From JBPYCR01 sp051846935 (GTDB taxonomy: Bacteria; Bacillota; Bacilli; Bacillales; Amphibacillaceae): a stretch of DNA of 64,000 nt. A model generated the notes under the pieces. The model was not told where the DNA came from. It saw only the letters and a list, made by a program, of their open reading frames with translations, and did no database searches. The first letter of the stretch is position 1. Every line of letters begins with the position of its first letter. The position numbers and the translations under genes are program-made. Shown here one piece after another: positions 1 to 9,592 of the stretch. Location of the stretch: NCBI RefSeq assembly GCF_051846935.1, contig NZ_JBPYCS010000006.1, forward strand, positions 1 to 64,000. The letters run 5' to 3'.

Positions 1-350
1 GCACTGAATTCATGCTTACGACGGCGAACAATCGCAGCCGCACGGAATAAAATATCTGCACGAACAGATGGATCCGTTTTTCGCCACCATTCAAACGTTT
101 CATCCGCTACTTTCATTGCTTTTTCCGCCAAATCCTTATTCGATTTCGAAACATACCCGATAATTTCCTCTTTATTTGCCGGGTTTACAGAAACGAGCTT
201 TTCCTCTGTCGTAATTCGCTCGCCACCTATAATAAGCGGATATTCCTTACCAAAATCAGCCTCCACCTTTTTCAAAGCGTCCAGCATCGCCTGCTTGTTT
301 TCTTCAATCGTATAATCAGTAAATGGTTCATGTTTGTATGGTACGACCAT
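1..350 (-). CDS. pruA: 1-pyrroline-5-carboxylate dehydrogenase, N-terminal part (runs off window)
   Basis: Reading leftwards from an ATG at 350, the frame is open to the window edge and encodes about 116 residues beginning MVVPYKHEPFTDYT, followed by EKLVSVNPANKEEIIG and an Arg/Lys-rich AAIVRRRKHE stretch. This is the N-terminus of the aldehyde-dehydrogenase-family RocA/PruA enzyme that oxidises glutamate semialdehyde/P5C to glutamate in proline and arginine catabolism; the catalytic Cys and Glu lie outside the window. A strong AGGAGG sits at 359-364, well placed for this start. It is transcribed in the same direction as camS but separated by 132 bp, so it may have its own promoter. Family assignment rests on sequence pattern only. 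Confidence 0.85.
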   Translation of the reverse strand, partial: MVVPYKHEPFTDYTIEENKQAMLDALKKVEADFGKEYPLIIGGERITTEEKLVSVNPANKEEIIGYVSKSNKDLAEKAMKVADETFEWWRKTDPSVRADILFRAAAIVRRRKHEFS

Positions 351-482
351 GTATAAAACCTCCTATAAATTGTGAAACAGTTCTATTTTTCCATTACATT
401 TCCATTTTAACGGATGTAAAAAAGCAGTTCAATTAATCGAGTTTATATCCTTTCTTCTCAAGTAATGCGCCCCGCCTTTTCT

Positions 483-1718
483 TTAATGGAATATATGCAC
501 CTCAATATCTTCTTCTCCTGCATTTCGGTACAGAAAGCTTTCCATTCGATCCGTTGATTTTATTTTAACTTCTAAATCATAGTAAGTCGGAAATCGTTCT
601 TTTATTAATCCATATACATATTGGGTAAAGCCAATCACTTCACTTTTCCCATAAAACTCAAGTGGTATTTCCAACGTTAGTTTTTTTAATTCTTTGTCCA
701 CATAAAATCCTTCGCCGACGACACCAATAAAATTAGGGAAGTAATCAACAATTTCATCGCCAAAATTTTTGACAAGCTGATAATCGTCAAAATATTTATC
801 GCTTCCTCTTTTCGAAGGGAATAAAACATATTCCTCGTCGATGCTCTCCCAATTGTCTATCGTTGTCCCTTTGTCAATGACTGTTTTAGCTACAAAATTT
901 CCTGGTACGGGTGAGGATCGCTCTTCCTCGCGATACAGGGCAATCATAATTGGAACGTCCTTAAGCGTATCTATTTCTCTTACACGTTTTAGGATTGTTT
1001 GAGCAAGCTTTTTTCCTTCTTCTAGCATTTCCTTTTTAGAGATTTTCTCATAATAAGGACCTGTCTCTTCTGTTTGAAAACGGTAAACGGATTTTAGTGC
1101 TAAGCCAATCGAGACACCAACTAGTTTTACTGTATTATCATCTTGTCTTTCTAAATAATTTTGCTCTAATATATGAGATAAATACCTCGGATTCTCACGA
1201 TGTTTTTTTACCTTTTCTTTATCGTCCAGCCCTTCTAAATCTTCCATTGCAGGATTTAGTCCTTGTTGTAATTCTTTTCTTATTTTATCTTCATTAACGG
1301 TCATGTTCGCCTTTTCTAATCTTGCTATTTTATCTTGAACCGCTTTCTCCAGCTGCTTTTCAGTAGGAGCGCGGCCGAGCCATTCATATACCATTTCTCT
1401 CGTCAAATATTGTCCTTCTTCAAAGTAATATTTGCTCGGATCAAAAACCTCTTTGGAGTGGTGTTGCAAGCCTTCTTCAAGTTCATCAATGTCTAGCCGA
1501 TTAAACACTTGGTTTGTAATTACTCCGCGTGCTTCACTCGTTCGATAGGGAAGGACCATTTTGTAATTATCGCCCGCCAATCGATAGCTTGGAACGATTG
1601 ATAGCTCTTGCTGAGTTTCTTCCTCACTCTTTTGCAATACTTCATCTTCTTTTCCTTTTGGTGCACAGCTCGACAATATGAGGAGTGCGCATATTAAGCC
1701 AACGAATAGTTTTTTCAT
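483..1718 (-). CDS. camS: CamS-family sex pheromone-type lipoprotein
   Basis: 411-residue secreted lipoprotein. The first 18 residues are a type II signal peptide (MKKLFVGLICALLILSSC) with Cys18 as the lipid-modified residue, followed by a charged linker and a soluble domain that runs to the end. Length, lipobox and position directly downstream of ligA match the CamS/YerH family, named after a staphylococcal lipoprotein whose processed signal peptide acts as an enterococcal pheromone; the function of the mature protein is not known. It starts 15 bp after the ligA stop and so is the last gene of a pcrB-pcrA-ligA-camS transcription unit. The pheromone activity itself is not predicted for this copy. 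Confidence 0.9.
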   Translation of the reverse strand: MKKLFVGLICALLILSSCAPKGKEDEVLQKSEEETQQELSIVPSYRLAGDNYKMVLPYRTSEARGVITNQVFNRLDIDELEEGLQHHSKEVFDPSKYYFEEGQYLTREMVYEWLGRAPTEKQLEKAVQDKIARLEKANMTVNEDKIRKELQQGLNPAMEDLEGLDDKEKVKKHRENPRYLSHILEQNYLERQDDNTVKLVGVSIGLALKSVYRFQTEETGPYYEKISKKEMLEEGKKLAQTILKRVREIDTLKDVPIMIALYREEERSSPVPGNFVAKTVIDKGTTIDNWESIDEEYVLFPSKRGSDKYFDDYQLVKNFGDEIVDYFPNFIGVVGEGFYVDKELKKLTLEIPLEFYGKSEVIGFTQYVYGLIKERFPTYYDLEVKIKSTDRMESFLYRNAGEEDIEVHIFH

Positions 1719-1732
1719 GATTTTCCCACTCC

Positions 1733-3730
1733 TTAGGACTCGATCGCTTCTTTAAACTTTTGCTCATCCCAAATAGGAATGTTCAGTTCTTGTGCTTTTT
1801 TATATTTCGAACCAGCTGCCTCACCCGCTATGACGATGTCTGTATTCTTACTAACACTACTCGTTACAGAACCGCCATTCGCTTCTACAAGCTTTTTCGC
1901 TTCACTTCTGGTAAAGCTCTCCATTTTCCCAGTTAAGACGATCGTTTGATTTGAAAAAATTGCCGTCATTTGCGATTGTGTCGGCCCTAAATACGTCATG
2001 TTTACATCCATAGTAGATAAGTGCTGCAGCAATTCAATGACCTTTTCCTCTGAAAAAAATTGGACGATGGAATCAGCCATTTTTTCACCAATTTCATCAA
2101 TAGCAATAAAATCTTCATACGTCGCTTCACACAGCTCATCCATTGTATGGAAGTGTGCTGCTAACGTCTGTGCTGCTTTTGCGCCGATATGTCGAATTCC
2201 TAAGCCAAACAATAATTTTTCAAGCGAATTCGATTTTGAAGCTTCGATTGCGTTTAATATGTTTTGAACCGATTTCTCACCCATTCGATCAAGCTTCAGT
2301 AATTCTTCTTTTTTTAACCGGTACAAATCTGCAATAGTTTTTATTAATTTTGCTTGAAACAGCTGCTCAATGACTTTTTCTCCAAGTCCATCAATATTCA
2401 TCGCATCGCGAGAAACAAAGTGAATAAGGCCTTCTTTTAATTGAGCCGGACAGTTCGGATTTAAACAGCGAAGCGCTACTTCATCTTCTAAATGAGCGAG
2501 CTCACTATTGCATGATGGACATTGCTTGGGCATGGAAAATTCAACTTCATCACCGGTTCGTTTTTCCTCGATAACTCGTACAACCTTTGGAATAATGTCG
2601 CCTGCTTTCTTCAGCACGACAGTATCCCCAATCCGAATATCCATCTCTTTTATTAAATCTTCATTATGTAGAGATGCCCGTTGGACAGTTGACCCTGCAA
2701 TTTGTACAGGATCTAGAATTGCTGTTGGCGTAACTACCCCCGTTCGACCTACACTAAGCTCAATAGTACGAAGCTTCGTAACAGCTTCTGTTGCAGGAAA
2801 TTTATAAGCGATCGCCCAACGCGGATTTTTAGCGGTAAATCCGAGTTTTTCTTGCTGCTGTAAGTCGTCTACCTTAATAACAATCCCATCAATTTCATAA
2901 GACAAATTCGGCCGTTCGGTTGACCAATACGAAACATATTCAATCACTTCGTCTATCGTCGTACATCGCTTCCATTCCGGATTTATTTTAAAGCCAAGCG
3001 CTGCCAAATACTTCAGTCGTTCACTATGAGATGGAAGACTGTCTGCCTCCCATTTTCCGTACCCGAACAAAAAGATATCTAAATTACGCGAGGCTGCTAC
3101 TTTTGGATCGAGCTGGCGCAAAGAACCAGCAGCTGCATTACGCGGATTGGCAAAAACCATTTCTCCTTTTTCCTCTCTCCCTTTATTCAAGGCAAGAAAA
3201 GAATGATGAGGCATAAACGCCTCACCACGAACTTCAATCGATCGTTTTTCTTGAATAGTTAGTGGTATGCTACGAATCGTACGTAAATTACTCGTAATGT
3301 CCTCTCCAACTCGCCCATCTCCGCGCGTAGATCCACGTACGAATGTGCCGTTTTCATACGTAAGTGCAATTGCTAGTCCATCTATTTTCAGTTCACAAAT
3401 GTACACTACCGGTTCTGCCGCAAGCTGGGTCACCCGCCGGTCAAAGGCACGCAAATCTGCTTCATTAAATGCATTACCTAGACTTAGCATCGGTACATGG
3501 TGTTCAACTTTCTGAAATTTATCCAAAGGCTCGCCGCCTACGCGCTGAGTAGGAGAAGCAGTAGATACAAGCGCGGGAAATTTAGCCTCCAGCCTTTGCA
3601 GCTCTTGCATTTTTTGATCATACTCTGCATCGGGGACACTCGGTTGATCAAGCACATAGTATTCATGTCCGTATTTATTTAACAGCTGTACGAGCTCAGC
3701 AATTCTATTCTTCGCTTCTAATTTATCCAC
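1733..3730 (-). CDS. ligA: NAD-dependent DNA ligase LigA
   Basis: 665 residues, the normal LigA length. It seals nicks in duplex DNA using NAD+ during replication and repair. Visible parts in order: Ia domain, adenylation domain with the KIDG lysine motif (ELKIDGLAIAL, about residue 115), OB fold, a four-Cys zinc finger (CPSC...CLNPNC, about residues 405-430), helix-hairpin-helix segments and a C-terminal BRCT domain (from about residue 590). Fourteen bp separate it from pcrA upstream and camS follows closely, the standard Bacillaceae pcrB-pcrA-ligA-camS operon. No defects seen. Confidence 0.97.
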   Translation of the reverse strand: MDKLEAKNRIAELVQLLNKYGHEYYVLDQPSVPDAEYDQKMQELQRLEAKFPALVSTASPTQRVGGEPLDKFQKVEHHVPMLSLGNAFNEADLRAFDRRVTQLAAEPVVYICELKIDGLAIALTYENGTFVRGSTRGDGRVGEDITSNLRTIRSIPLTIQEKRSIEVRGEAFMPHHSFLALNKGREEKGEMVFANPRNAAAGSLRQLDPKVAASRNLDIFLFGYGKWEADSLPSHSERLKYLAALGFKINPEWKRCTTIDEVIEYVSYWSTERPNLSYEIDGIVIKVDDLQQQEKLGFTAKNPRWAIAYKFPATEAVTKLRTIELSVGRTGVVTPTAILDPVQIAGSTVQRASLHNEDLIKEMDIRIGDTVVLKKAGDIIPKVVRVIEEKRTGDEVEFSMPKQCPSCNSELAHLEDEVALRCLNPNCPAQLKEGLIHFVSRDAMNIDGLGEKVIEQLFQAKLIKTIADLYRLKKEELLKLDRMGEKSVQNILNAIEASKSNSLEKLLFGLGIRHIGAKAAQTLAAHFHTMDELCEATYEDFIAIDEIGEKMADSIVQFFSEEKVIELLQHLSTMDVNMTYLGPTQSQMTAIFSNQTIVLTGKMESFTRSEAKKLVEANGGSVTSSVSKNTDIVIAGEAAGSKYKKAQELNIPIWDEQKFKEAIES

Positions 3731-3744
3731 ATGCCGTCACCATC

Positions 3745-5964
3745 CTAAACCTTCGTAATCGGGGCAAATTTTGCCAGTAATCGTTTAATACCCGTAGGAG
3801 CTGGAAAAGCTATGTCCAACTCGGTCGATTCTCCTTCATATTGTACGTTTACTACTGTACCGATTCCCCACTTTTTATGTTCTGCCTTATCTCCTGCTTG
3901 CCATTCAACACTTTCTGCCCCAGTCGTCGTTTCAATTCTTTTCGCTTTTCGCGGTGCAGAAGACACGTTATCCCTAGATTTCCCAAAAGAGCCGTACATA
4001 GTCGTTTTTACTTGCTCGATTCCTTCGATTAACTGTTCCGGTATTTCATGAATAAAGCGGCTAATTGGATTCATATTCGTTCTTCCAAAAAGCGTACGCA
4101 TCTGGGCATGCGTGACATACAACTCTTTTTCAGCCCGTGTTATACCAACATAAGCTAACCGTCTTTCCTCTTCCATCTCTTCCTCATCCATCATCGAGCG
4201 ACTGTGCGGAAAAACATTTTCTTCCATACCAATTAAGAAAACAACTGGAAATTCCAATCCTTTAGCGGCATGTAATGTCATCAAAGTAATTTTCTCTTTC
4301 GTATCTGGATCTTCTTCATCAACAGCATCAATATCTGCAATCAACGCTAGATCGGTTAAAAACGCAACAAGCGTCTTATCGGATTCACTCGTTTTTTCAA
4401 AATTCTTCGTAACGGTCATAAATTCCTCTAAGTTTTCGAGTCTGCTTTGCGCTTCAATCGTTTTTTCATTTTCCAACATTTGTTCATAGCCCGTACGTTC
4501 CAGTACCGCCTCAACCATATCCGTAGCCGTTAAAAACTCTTGTTGATTAGTTAAGGATTCAATTAATGCACCAAATTCTGATAAGGCGTTTGCAGCTCGC
4601 TTTGAAACACCTGTAAAATCAACTTCCTTCACCGCTTCAAAGAAGGAAATATCGTTCTCCGTGGCATAAACACGTAAACGTTCTACAGTTGTTTGACCAA
4701 TCCCTCGCTTTGGCACGTTTACAACTCTTTCAAAGCTTAAATCATCATATGGATTTGTAATTAAGCGCAAATAAGCAACCATATCCTTTATTTCTTTTCG
4801 ATCGTAAAACTTTGTCCCACCGACCATTTGATAGGATATATTTGATTTCACGAGCGCATCCTCTATTGCTCTGGATTGGGCATTTGTCCGATATAAAATC
4901 GCAATATCATTTGGTGCATACCGCTTCAAAGTTGTTAACTCTTGAACTTTATCCGTTATAAATAATGCTTCTTCGCGTTCCGTTGCACCTTGAAAATATC
5001 GAATTTTACTTCCAGATTCATTTTCAGTCCATAATTTTTTCGGCTTTCGACCCGTATTATGTCCGATTACTTTATTGGCTGCATCCAAAATCGACTTTGT
5101 TGAACGATAATTTTGCTCAAGAAAAACAGTTCGTGCATTCGGATAATCCTTTTCAAACGATAATATATTTGCAATATTCGCGCCGCGCCAACGGTATATT
5201 GATTGATCCGAATCTCCTACGACACATAAGTTTTTATACCTGCTTGCGAGCTGCTTAACTAAGTAATATTGTGCATGGTTTGTATCTTGGTACTCATCAA
5301 CATGAATATATTGAAATCTGCGTTGGTAATATTCCAATGCTTCTGGAATTCGTTTAAATAAATGAATCGTTTCCATAATTAAATCATCAAAGTCTAATGC
5401 TTGGTTTTTACGGAGCATTTTTTGATACGCATGATAAATTTGTGCAACTTGGCGATCATAAAAATTACCGACTTTTTCTTCAAATTGCTTCGGCGTAATC
5501 AACTCGTTTTTAGCATTGCTAATTTGGCCAAGCATCGCTCGTGGATCAAAATTCTTCGGATCAATATTTAAATTTTTTAAGACTTGCTTCATTGCTGATA
5601 GCTGATCACTGCTATCAATAATCGTAAAGTTACGATCTAAGCCAATTCGGTCGATATCTCGACGTAAAATACGCACACACATTGAGTGAAATGTTGATAC
5701 CCAAATAGAATCTCCGTCCGCACCGACAAGACGGCCGACGCGCTCTTTCATTTCACGTGCTGCTTTATTTGTAAACGTAATAGCCAAAATACTACGAGGC
5801 GATACGTCTTTTTCTTCTAATAAATAGGCAATTCGATGGGTTAGTACGCGCGTTTTTCCACTTCCTGCGCCTGCCATTATTAACAGGGGACCCTCTGTAT
5901 GCTTTACGGCTTCTTGCTGTTCTTTATTTAATCCATTTAGTAGATCATCCTTCGTACGACTCAT
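3745..5964 (-). CDS. pcrA: ATP-dependent DNA helicase PcrA (UvrD family)
   Basis: 739 residues from the ATG at 5964. It is the essential superfamily 1A 3'-5' helicase that clears recombination intermediates and replication-transcription conflicts and also drives rolling-circle plasmid replication. Motifs seen: Walker A AGAGSGKT near residue 35, DEYQDTNHAQ, VVGDSDQSIYRWRGA, QNYRST, TLHAAKGLEF and RLAYVGITRA. A GTG four codons earlier lies directly against the AAGGTGG ribosome site, so the ATG at 8-nt spacing is preferred. The ribosome site overlaps the pcrB stop codon, suggesting tight coupling. C-terminal region ends in the usual Tudor-like segment. Confidence 0.96.
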   Translation of the reverse strand: MSRTKDDLLNGLNKEQQEAVKHTEGPLLIMAGAGSGKTRVLTHRIAYLLEEKDVSPRSILAITFTNKAAREMKERVGRLVGADGDSIWVSTFHSMCVRILRRDIDRIGLDRNFTIIDSSDQLSAMKQVLKNLNIDPKNFDPRAMLGQISNAKNELITPKQFEEKVGNFYDRQVAQIYHAYQKMLRKNQALDFDDLIMETIHLFKRIPEALEYYQRRFQYIHVDEYQDTNHAQYYLVKQLASRYKNLCVVGDSDQSIYRWRGANIANILSFEKDYPNARTVFLEQNYRSTKSILDAANKVIGHNTGRKPKKLWTENESGSKIRYFQGATEREEALFITDKVQELTTLKRYAPNDIAILYRTNAQSRAIEDALVKSNISYQMVGGTKFYDRKEIKDMVAYLRLITNPYDDLSFERVVNVPKRGIGQTTVERLRVYATENDISFFEAVKEVDFTGVSKRAANALSEFGALIESLTNQQEFLTATDMVEAVLERTGYEQMLENEKTIEAQSRLENLEEFMTVTKNFEKTSESDKTLVAFLTDLALIADIDAVDEEDPDTKEKITLMTLHAAKGLEFPVVFLIGMEENVFPHSRSMMDEEEMEEERRLAYVGITRAEKELYVTHAQMRTLFGRTNMNPISRFIHEIPEQLIEGIEQVKTTMYGSFGKSRDNVSSAPRKAKRIETTTGAESVEWQAGDKAEHKKWGIGTVVNVQYEGESTELDIAFPAPTGIKRLLAKFAPITKV

Positions 5965-5977
5965 GTGTGCCACCACC

Positions 5978-6676
5978 TTATAATTTTTCCATATGTTGAA
6001 TCGTAGTTACGGTATCGAGTGCTTTCTTTATATCCGTATAAATTATATTTCCTACGATAATAACATCTGCATGCTGCTTCATTTCACGTGCCTGTTCTGG
6101 CGTTTCAATTCCGCCACCATAAAAAAGCAATGTTTGATTAAGCTCACGCCTCACACGTTGTACGAGCTTTGGGTCACCGTACGTACCACTATATTCCATA
6201 TAAAAAATAGGTAGCTGAAACATCCGTTCAGCCATATATGCATACGCAACTACATCCTGCTCATCTGGCATTGTGCAATTTGCTTTTTTATATGCCTTTG
6301 CCGCTTGATTTAAGATGCAATATCCTTCTACGCTAATCTCGTCCCAATTCATCAAATCTTTATATTGCTTTACCGCTTCGTGCTGAATATCCATCATCCA
6401 TTTCTTTTCCGTACTATTCATTACCATTGGTATAAAATAATAGTCAAATCCGGGTGTAACAGCGTCCATTGTTGAAACTTCCAAAATACAATCCACAGAA
6501 TACATGCGGATACTTGCTAATAAATCTAGTACACCATCTAATGTTACATTGTCCGTACCTCCAACAATGATCGCATCGGTTCCAGATTCACATATCCATT
6601 CTAAATGTTCATCAGAAATAGGCTTCGCAGGATCAAGTTTAAAAATATGCTTCCATTCTTTCATTATTTTTTTCAA
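5978..6676 (-). CDS. pcrB: Heptaprenylglyceryl phosphate synthase PcrB
   Basis: 232-residue TIM-barrel enzyme that joins heptaprenyl diphosphate to sn-glycerol-1-phosphate, making an archaeal-type ether lipid precursor found in Bacillales. Diagnostic stretches are WKHIFKLDP at the N-terminus, GTDAIIVGGTDNVT, the IPMVMNS segment, the YMEYSGTYGD phosphate-binding loop and LLFYGGGIETPEQA near residue 190, ending in a VIIVGNIIY glycine-type phosphate site. The start is a TTG nine bases after GGAGG; an in-frame ATG lies four codons further in. First gene of the pcrB-pcrA-ligA-camS unit. Confidence 0.94.
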   Translation of the reverse strand: MKKIMKEWKHIFKLDPAKPISDEHLEWICESGTDAIIVGGTDNVTLDGVLDLLASIRMYSVDCILEVSTMDAVTPGFDYYFIPMVMNSTEKKWMMDIQHEAVKQYKDLMNWDEISVEGYCILNQAAKAYKKANCTMPDEQDVVAYAYMAERMFQLPIFYMEYSGTYGDPKLVQRVRRELNQTLLFYGGGIETPEQAREMKQHADVIIVGNIIYTDIKKALDTVTTIQHMEKL

Positions 6677-7161
6677 TCGATATGTCCTCCATTGTATATA
6701 ATGCGTTTACTACTCTCAATTTTCAACACGAACTGCTTGCTAATACATTTTTTAACTACCGTCGTTGACATATACTTCGCTTTCTGTGGGCAACACCTCA
6801 ACTAATTAGATAGTTTTTCAAACTTCCTAAATGGATTTTCGGCTGTTGCTTTTCCCACTAGAACTTTCTCTGAGGGAGTCTTCGTATATGGCAGCGGCTA
6901 TGAATGTTATTAAAACCTTCAATAGGACTCCTCATAAAGTTTCCTGTATGTTGTGCTATATTATTTCTGGTTGATCCTTTTTCCTGCAACGAAAGATCTG
7001 TACCATTTTGTAACGCCACTTTCTCGTTTAATGCAAGTCTATTATATTATAGCAAAGTTAAGGTGATGAATTTAGTCAAATGAAAGGTGATTTATGAAAA
7101 AATAATCGAAGCTTTTTACAGTAACAGGGGATTAAAACTTCACTTTACCATTCGATCTCTT
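6677..7161. other. Gene-free stretch upstream of pcrB
   Basis: 485 bp with no convincing coding frame on either strand. It should contain the promoter of the pcrB operon and the 3' end of the GNAT transcript. No clear terminator hairpin with a U-run or operator was found. Several overlapping short open frames here have no ribosome site and look random. Confidence 0.4.
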
Positions 7162-7680
7162 CTACTGTGACGGTTCGTGCGATTCATTACAAATTAAAAC
7201 CATTCGAAGGTTCGTTAAATAATGACCATCCAACTCCTCTTTAAATTGTTGGATTACTTCAAATCCTTTTTTTAAGTAAAAGCTTTTTCCAATATTATTT
7301 TGTGCTTCCACATTTAAATATATTTCTTTAATATCTGCACCCAATATCTTTATTCCTTCGTCGAACAAGGCAGAGCCAGTCCCCCTCCCTTGATATGCCG
7401 CTAATATATAAATAGCAGATAATTCAACCTTTCCCCCAGCTCGCACAGGTGAAAAGTTAGCGTAGCCGATAATTCGTTCCTGTTCCTTTACTTCTGCTAC
7501 AAGAAATAAAGAAAGTTCCATGCGTCTTATCATCATTGAATCGTTATAGGCGGATTGTAAGAATTTCTCCTGGATATGTACAGGTATGCTATTTTTATAA
7601 GTAGTCGCCCAACTTTCTTTTGCTACGCTTTGCACTGATTTAATATCGGATTTCCTCATTCGCCGAATCGTAATGCCCAT
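7162..7680 (-). CDS. GNAT-family N-acetyltransferase
   Basis: 172 residues from the ATG at 7680, which follows GGGAGG at suitable spacing; a GTG two codons earlier overlaps that site. The protein shows the GNAT fold pattern: RRMRKSDIKSV at the N-terminus, LSAIYILAAYQGRGTGSALFD holding the acetyl-CoA pyrophosphate loop (Q-G-R-G-T-G), then EIYLNVEAQNNIGKSFYLKKGF with the C-terminal motif. Substrate cannot be told. It takes the place of yerD-type genes between pcrB and yerC in related genomes and is flanked by 300-480 bp gaps, so it is probably a single-gene unit acquired or lost independently of the operon. Confidence 0.85.
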   Translation of the reverse strand: MGITIRRMRKSDIKSVQSVAKESWATTYKNSIPVHIQEKFLQSAYNDSMMIRRMELSLFLVAEVKEQERIIGYANFSPVRAGGKVELSAIYILAAYQGRGTGSALFDEGIKILGADIKEIYLNVEAQNNIGKSFYLKKGFEVIQQFKEELDGHYLTNLRMVLICNESHEPSQ

Positions 7681-7740
7681 AACCACACCTCCCGATAATT
7701 TAAAGCTTGCGTTTCAGTCCTAATCTCATTTGCCTTTATA

Positions 7741-7775
7741 GAAAATAGACTTCCAAGCAATGGAAGTCTATTTTC
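7741..7775 (-). terminator. Rho-independent terminator
   Basis: A perfect 15-bp stem (GAAAATAGACTTCCA with its reverse complement) and a 5-base loop, ending in T-rich sequence in both directions. It lies downstream of yerB-yerC on the minus strand and just upstream of the GNAT gene. It is likely the main stop for the yerB-yerC transcript and isolates the GNAT gene. Confidence 0.8.
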
Positions 7776-7993
7776 TTCGTTATTTTTCATATTCTCTATT
7801 CAAAGCATCGCACGCTTATAGAAACATACTCGTTCATTTCAATGCAATTTCCCCAAGTACAAGCTATGGATACACTTTATACGATTTAGTTGTAATACAT
7901 AGGTGTAAACGGACATGGGCCAAATTACAAATTAATTCGATTCCTTTGCAATAGACGCTACATGTATAGCGTCGAGCTTTACTTTTCCAAAGC
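7776..7993. other. Non-coding stretch with small hairpins
   Basis: Between the terminator and the yerC stop. It contains two short inverted repeats just after yerC: GAGCTTT/AAAGCTC and GACGCTA/TAGCGTC (about 7958-7996, minus strand), neither with a strong U-run. Nothing else recognised. Confidence 0.35.
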
Positions 7994-8290
7994 TCAATCT
8001 TCTTTGGCAATACGGTTCAATACTACATCGTAGCCACCGCTTCCGTAATCAATACACCGTCTCACTCGGGATATCGTTGCAGTTGACGCTTTTGTTTCTG
8101 TCTCAATTTTAGAGTATGTTTGTCCTTCCATTAACATTTTAGCTACTTGTAATCGCTGTGAAATGGAATGGATTTCATTCATCGTTGCAATATCATCAAA
8201 AAATTGATAACATTCTTCTCTCGTTTGCAAGGATAATACAGCATCAAACAACTGATCCAATTGCTTACCGCGTAACTTATCAATTTGCAC
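7994..8290 (-). CDS. yerC: YerC/YecD family TrpR-related protein
   Basis: 98 residues starting at a GTG at 8290 (MQIDKLRGKQLDQLFDAV) that follows GGAGGG; a longer open frame begins at an ATG at 8317 but overlaps the yerB end and lacks a ribosome site. The TrpR-like helix-turn-helix is clear in the second half (YSKIETETKASTATISRVRRCIDYG). In Bacillus the family is encoded next to yerB/yerA, just downstream of the purine operon; its regulatory target is not established. It starts 20 bp after the yerB stop, so they are co-transcribed. Confidence 0.88.
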   Translation of the reverse strand: MQIDKLRGKQLDQLFDAVLSLQTREECYQFFDDIATMNEIHSISQRLQVAKMLMEGQTYSKIETETKASTATISRVRRCIDYGSGGYDVVLNRIAKED

Positions 8291-8309
8291 GACAATCCCT
8301 CCTATTTTT

Positions 8310-9353
8310 CTACTCACTTAAGATTGATACAGACTCGTCAATTCCAGGATTAGAAGGAACGACATTAATCCATGTTTTACCAGGCACAAAACCAACAACG
8401 TGCCCCTCTTTTACCGGTACAATGCGTCCATCTTGATTTTCCCACTTTAACCGTTGTGCTTTCCCTTGTTGTAATAAATAGGCATCGCCACCAGATTCCA
8501 TATCAATTGCCCTGCGCCCTGCACTATCTATTACCTCATGGTAAGCTTCGACAATAAACACATTATCTAATTCAATCGGTTCTTCTGTATGTAACTCAAT
8601 CGTTTTTTCTTCTCCATTATACCTCGTATACGTTTCATTTGCTGGATTATACTCATATTGAACATTAGAATATGCGCTGTTGGAATACGTTATAGTCGCT
8701 TGCGCAGCCGTATCTCCTTCAATTTCAGTACCTTCTTCTAAAAACGTAAGCTCTTCGTATGTGCGTTTCATTTCATACTCCTTTGAATTAGCGACCGATT
8801 CTACCGCAGGAAACAGTAAATATGAGTTGTGAGGTGCTTTCCGAAAGCTTTCCCTTTTAAACAAGTTGCCATCATTATCGTAAATCGCACCATTTAAATG
8901 TTCAATTCCTCGTTGATCAATCATTTCATCAATAAATCCTGCTGCACCATGGTAAATATATAATGCTCCATACGCATCAGCTAATTCAAAATAATATTCC
9001 CGTGCGCTACGAACGGGCCCGACTACTTCTGGCTTCTCACTTTGAAATAAAGCAAGCAACCGAGTTATATTCCCCTCGGATAAAATCTCAAAAACAATGT
9101 CTGCTTGAGACAGGCCCGATTGTGGACGTGCTTTTGGATGATTATTTACCATTACACCGACTAAACGATCATCGGTAGTATGATCTGTCTGTATTCCAGT
9201 AAATGGATATGTATTCTCCGGTTCAACAATTTCTTTTGGTTCTTCAGCCGTATCATCAATTGTAACATTTTTATCTGCTTTCTTTTCATCCTTAGAACAA
9301 GCAGCTAGGAAAAGCACAATGATTGCCAGTAACATTAATAAGACCTTCTTCAT
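8310..9353 (-). CDS. yerB: DUF3048 lipoprotein YerB
   Basis: 347-residue exported lipoprotein with signal peptide MKKVLLMLLAIIVLFLAAC and lipobox Cys19. The mature part begins with a charged spacer and carries the DUF3048 N-terminal domain (TYPFTGIQTDHTTDDRLVGVMVNNHPKARPQSGL... split here by a shorter quote: VMVNNHPKARPQSGLSQAD) and a C-terminal DUF3048 domain ending WINVVPSNPGIDESV. Molecular role unknown; placed at the cell surface by the lipobox. Ends 20 bp before yerC, matching the B. subtilis yerA-yerB-yerC order. A 239-bp gap separates it from yerA. Confidence 0.9.
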   Translation of the reverse strand: MKKVLLMLLAIIVLFLAACSKDEKKADKNVTIDDTAEEPKEIVEPENTYPFTGIQTDHTTDDRLVGVMVNNHPKARPQSGLSQADIVFEILSEGNITRLLALFQSEKPEVVGPVRSAREYYFELADAYGALYIYHGAAGFIDEMIDQRGIEHLNGAIYDNDGNLFKRESFRKAPHNSYLLFPAVESVANSKEYEMKRTYEELTFLEEGTEIEGDTAAQATITYSNSAYSNVQYEYNPANETYTRYNGEEKTIELHTEEPIELDNVFIVEAYHEVIDSAGRRAIDMESGGDAYLLQQGKAQRLKWENQDGRIVPVKEGHVVGFVPGKTWINVVPSNPGIDESVSILSE

Positions 9354-9592
9354 TATCCCACACCTTATCTCTTTATTAACTTTCCTATTATTTTACCAAA
9401 CTTTTCACGAGGATCCTATATTATTTCAAAAACGACGTCTGCCACCTGTTTCCACGAGCGAACTTACAATAGTACTGCTTCCTGTATAAACCGATGACAG
9501 ACGTGCGTATTTATTATTTATTAATCCAATCGGAAAAGTTACGAACAATATAAGATAGTTCTTCTCATTTAGCTAAACTTCTCTCTTTCTAC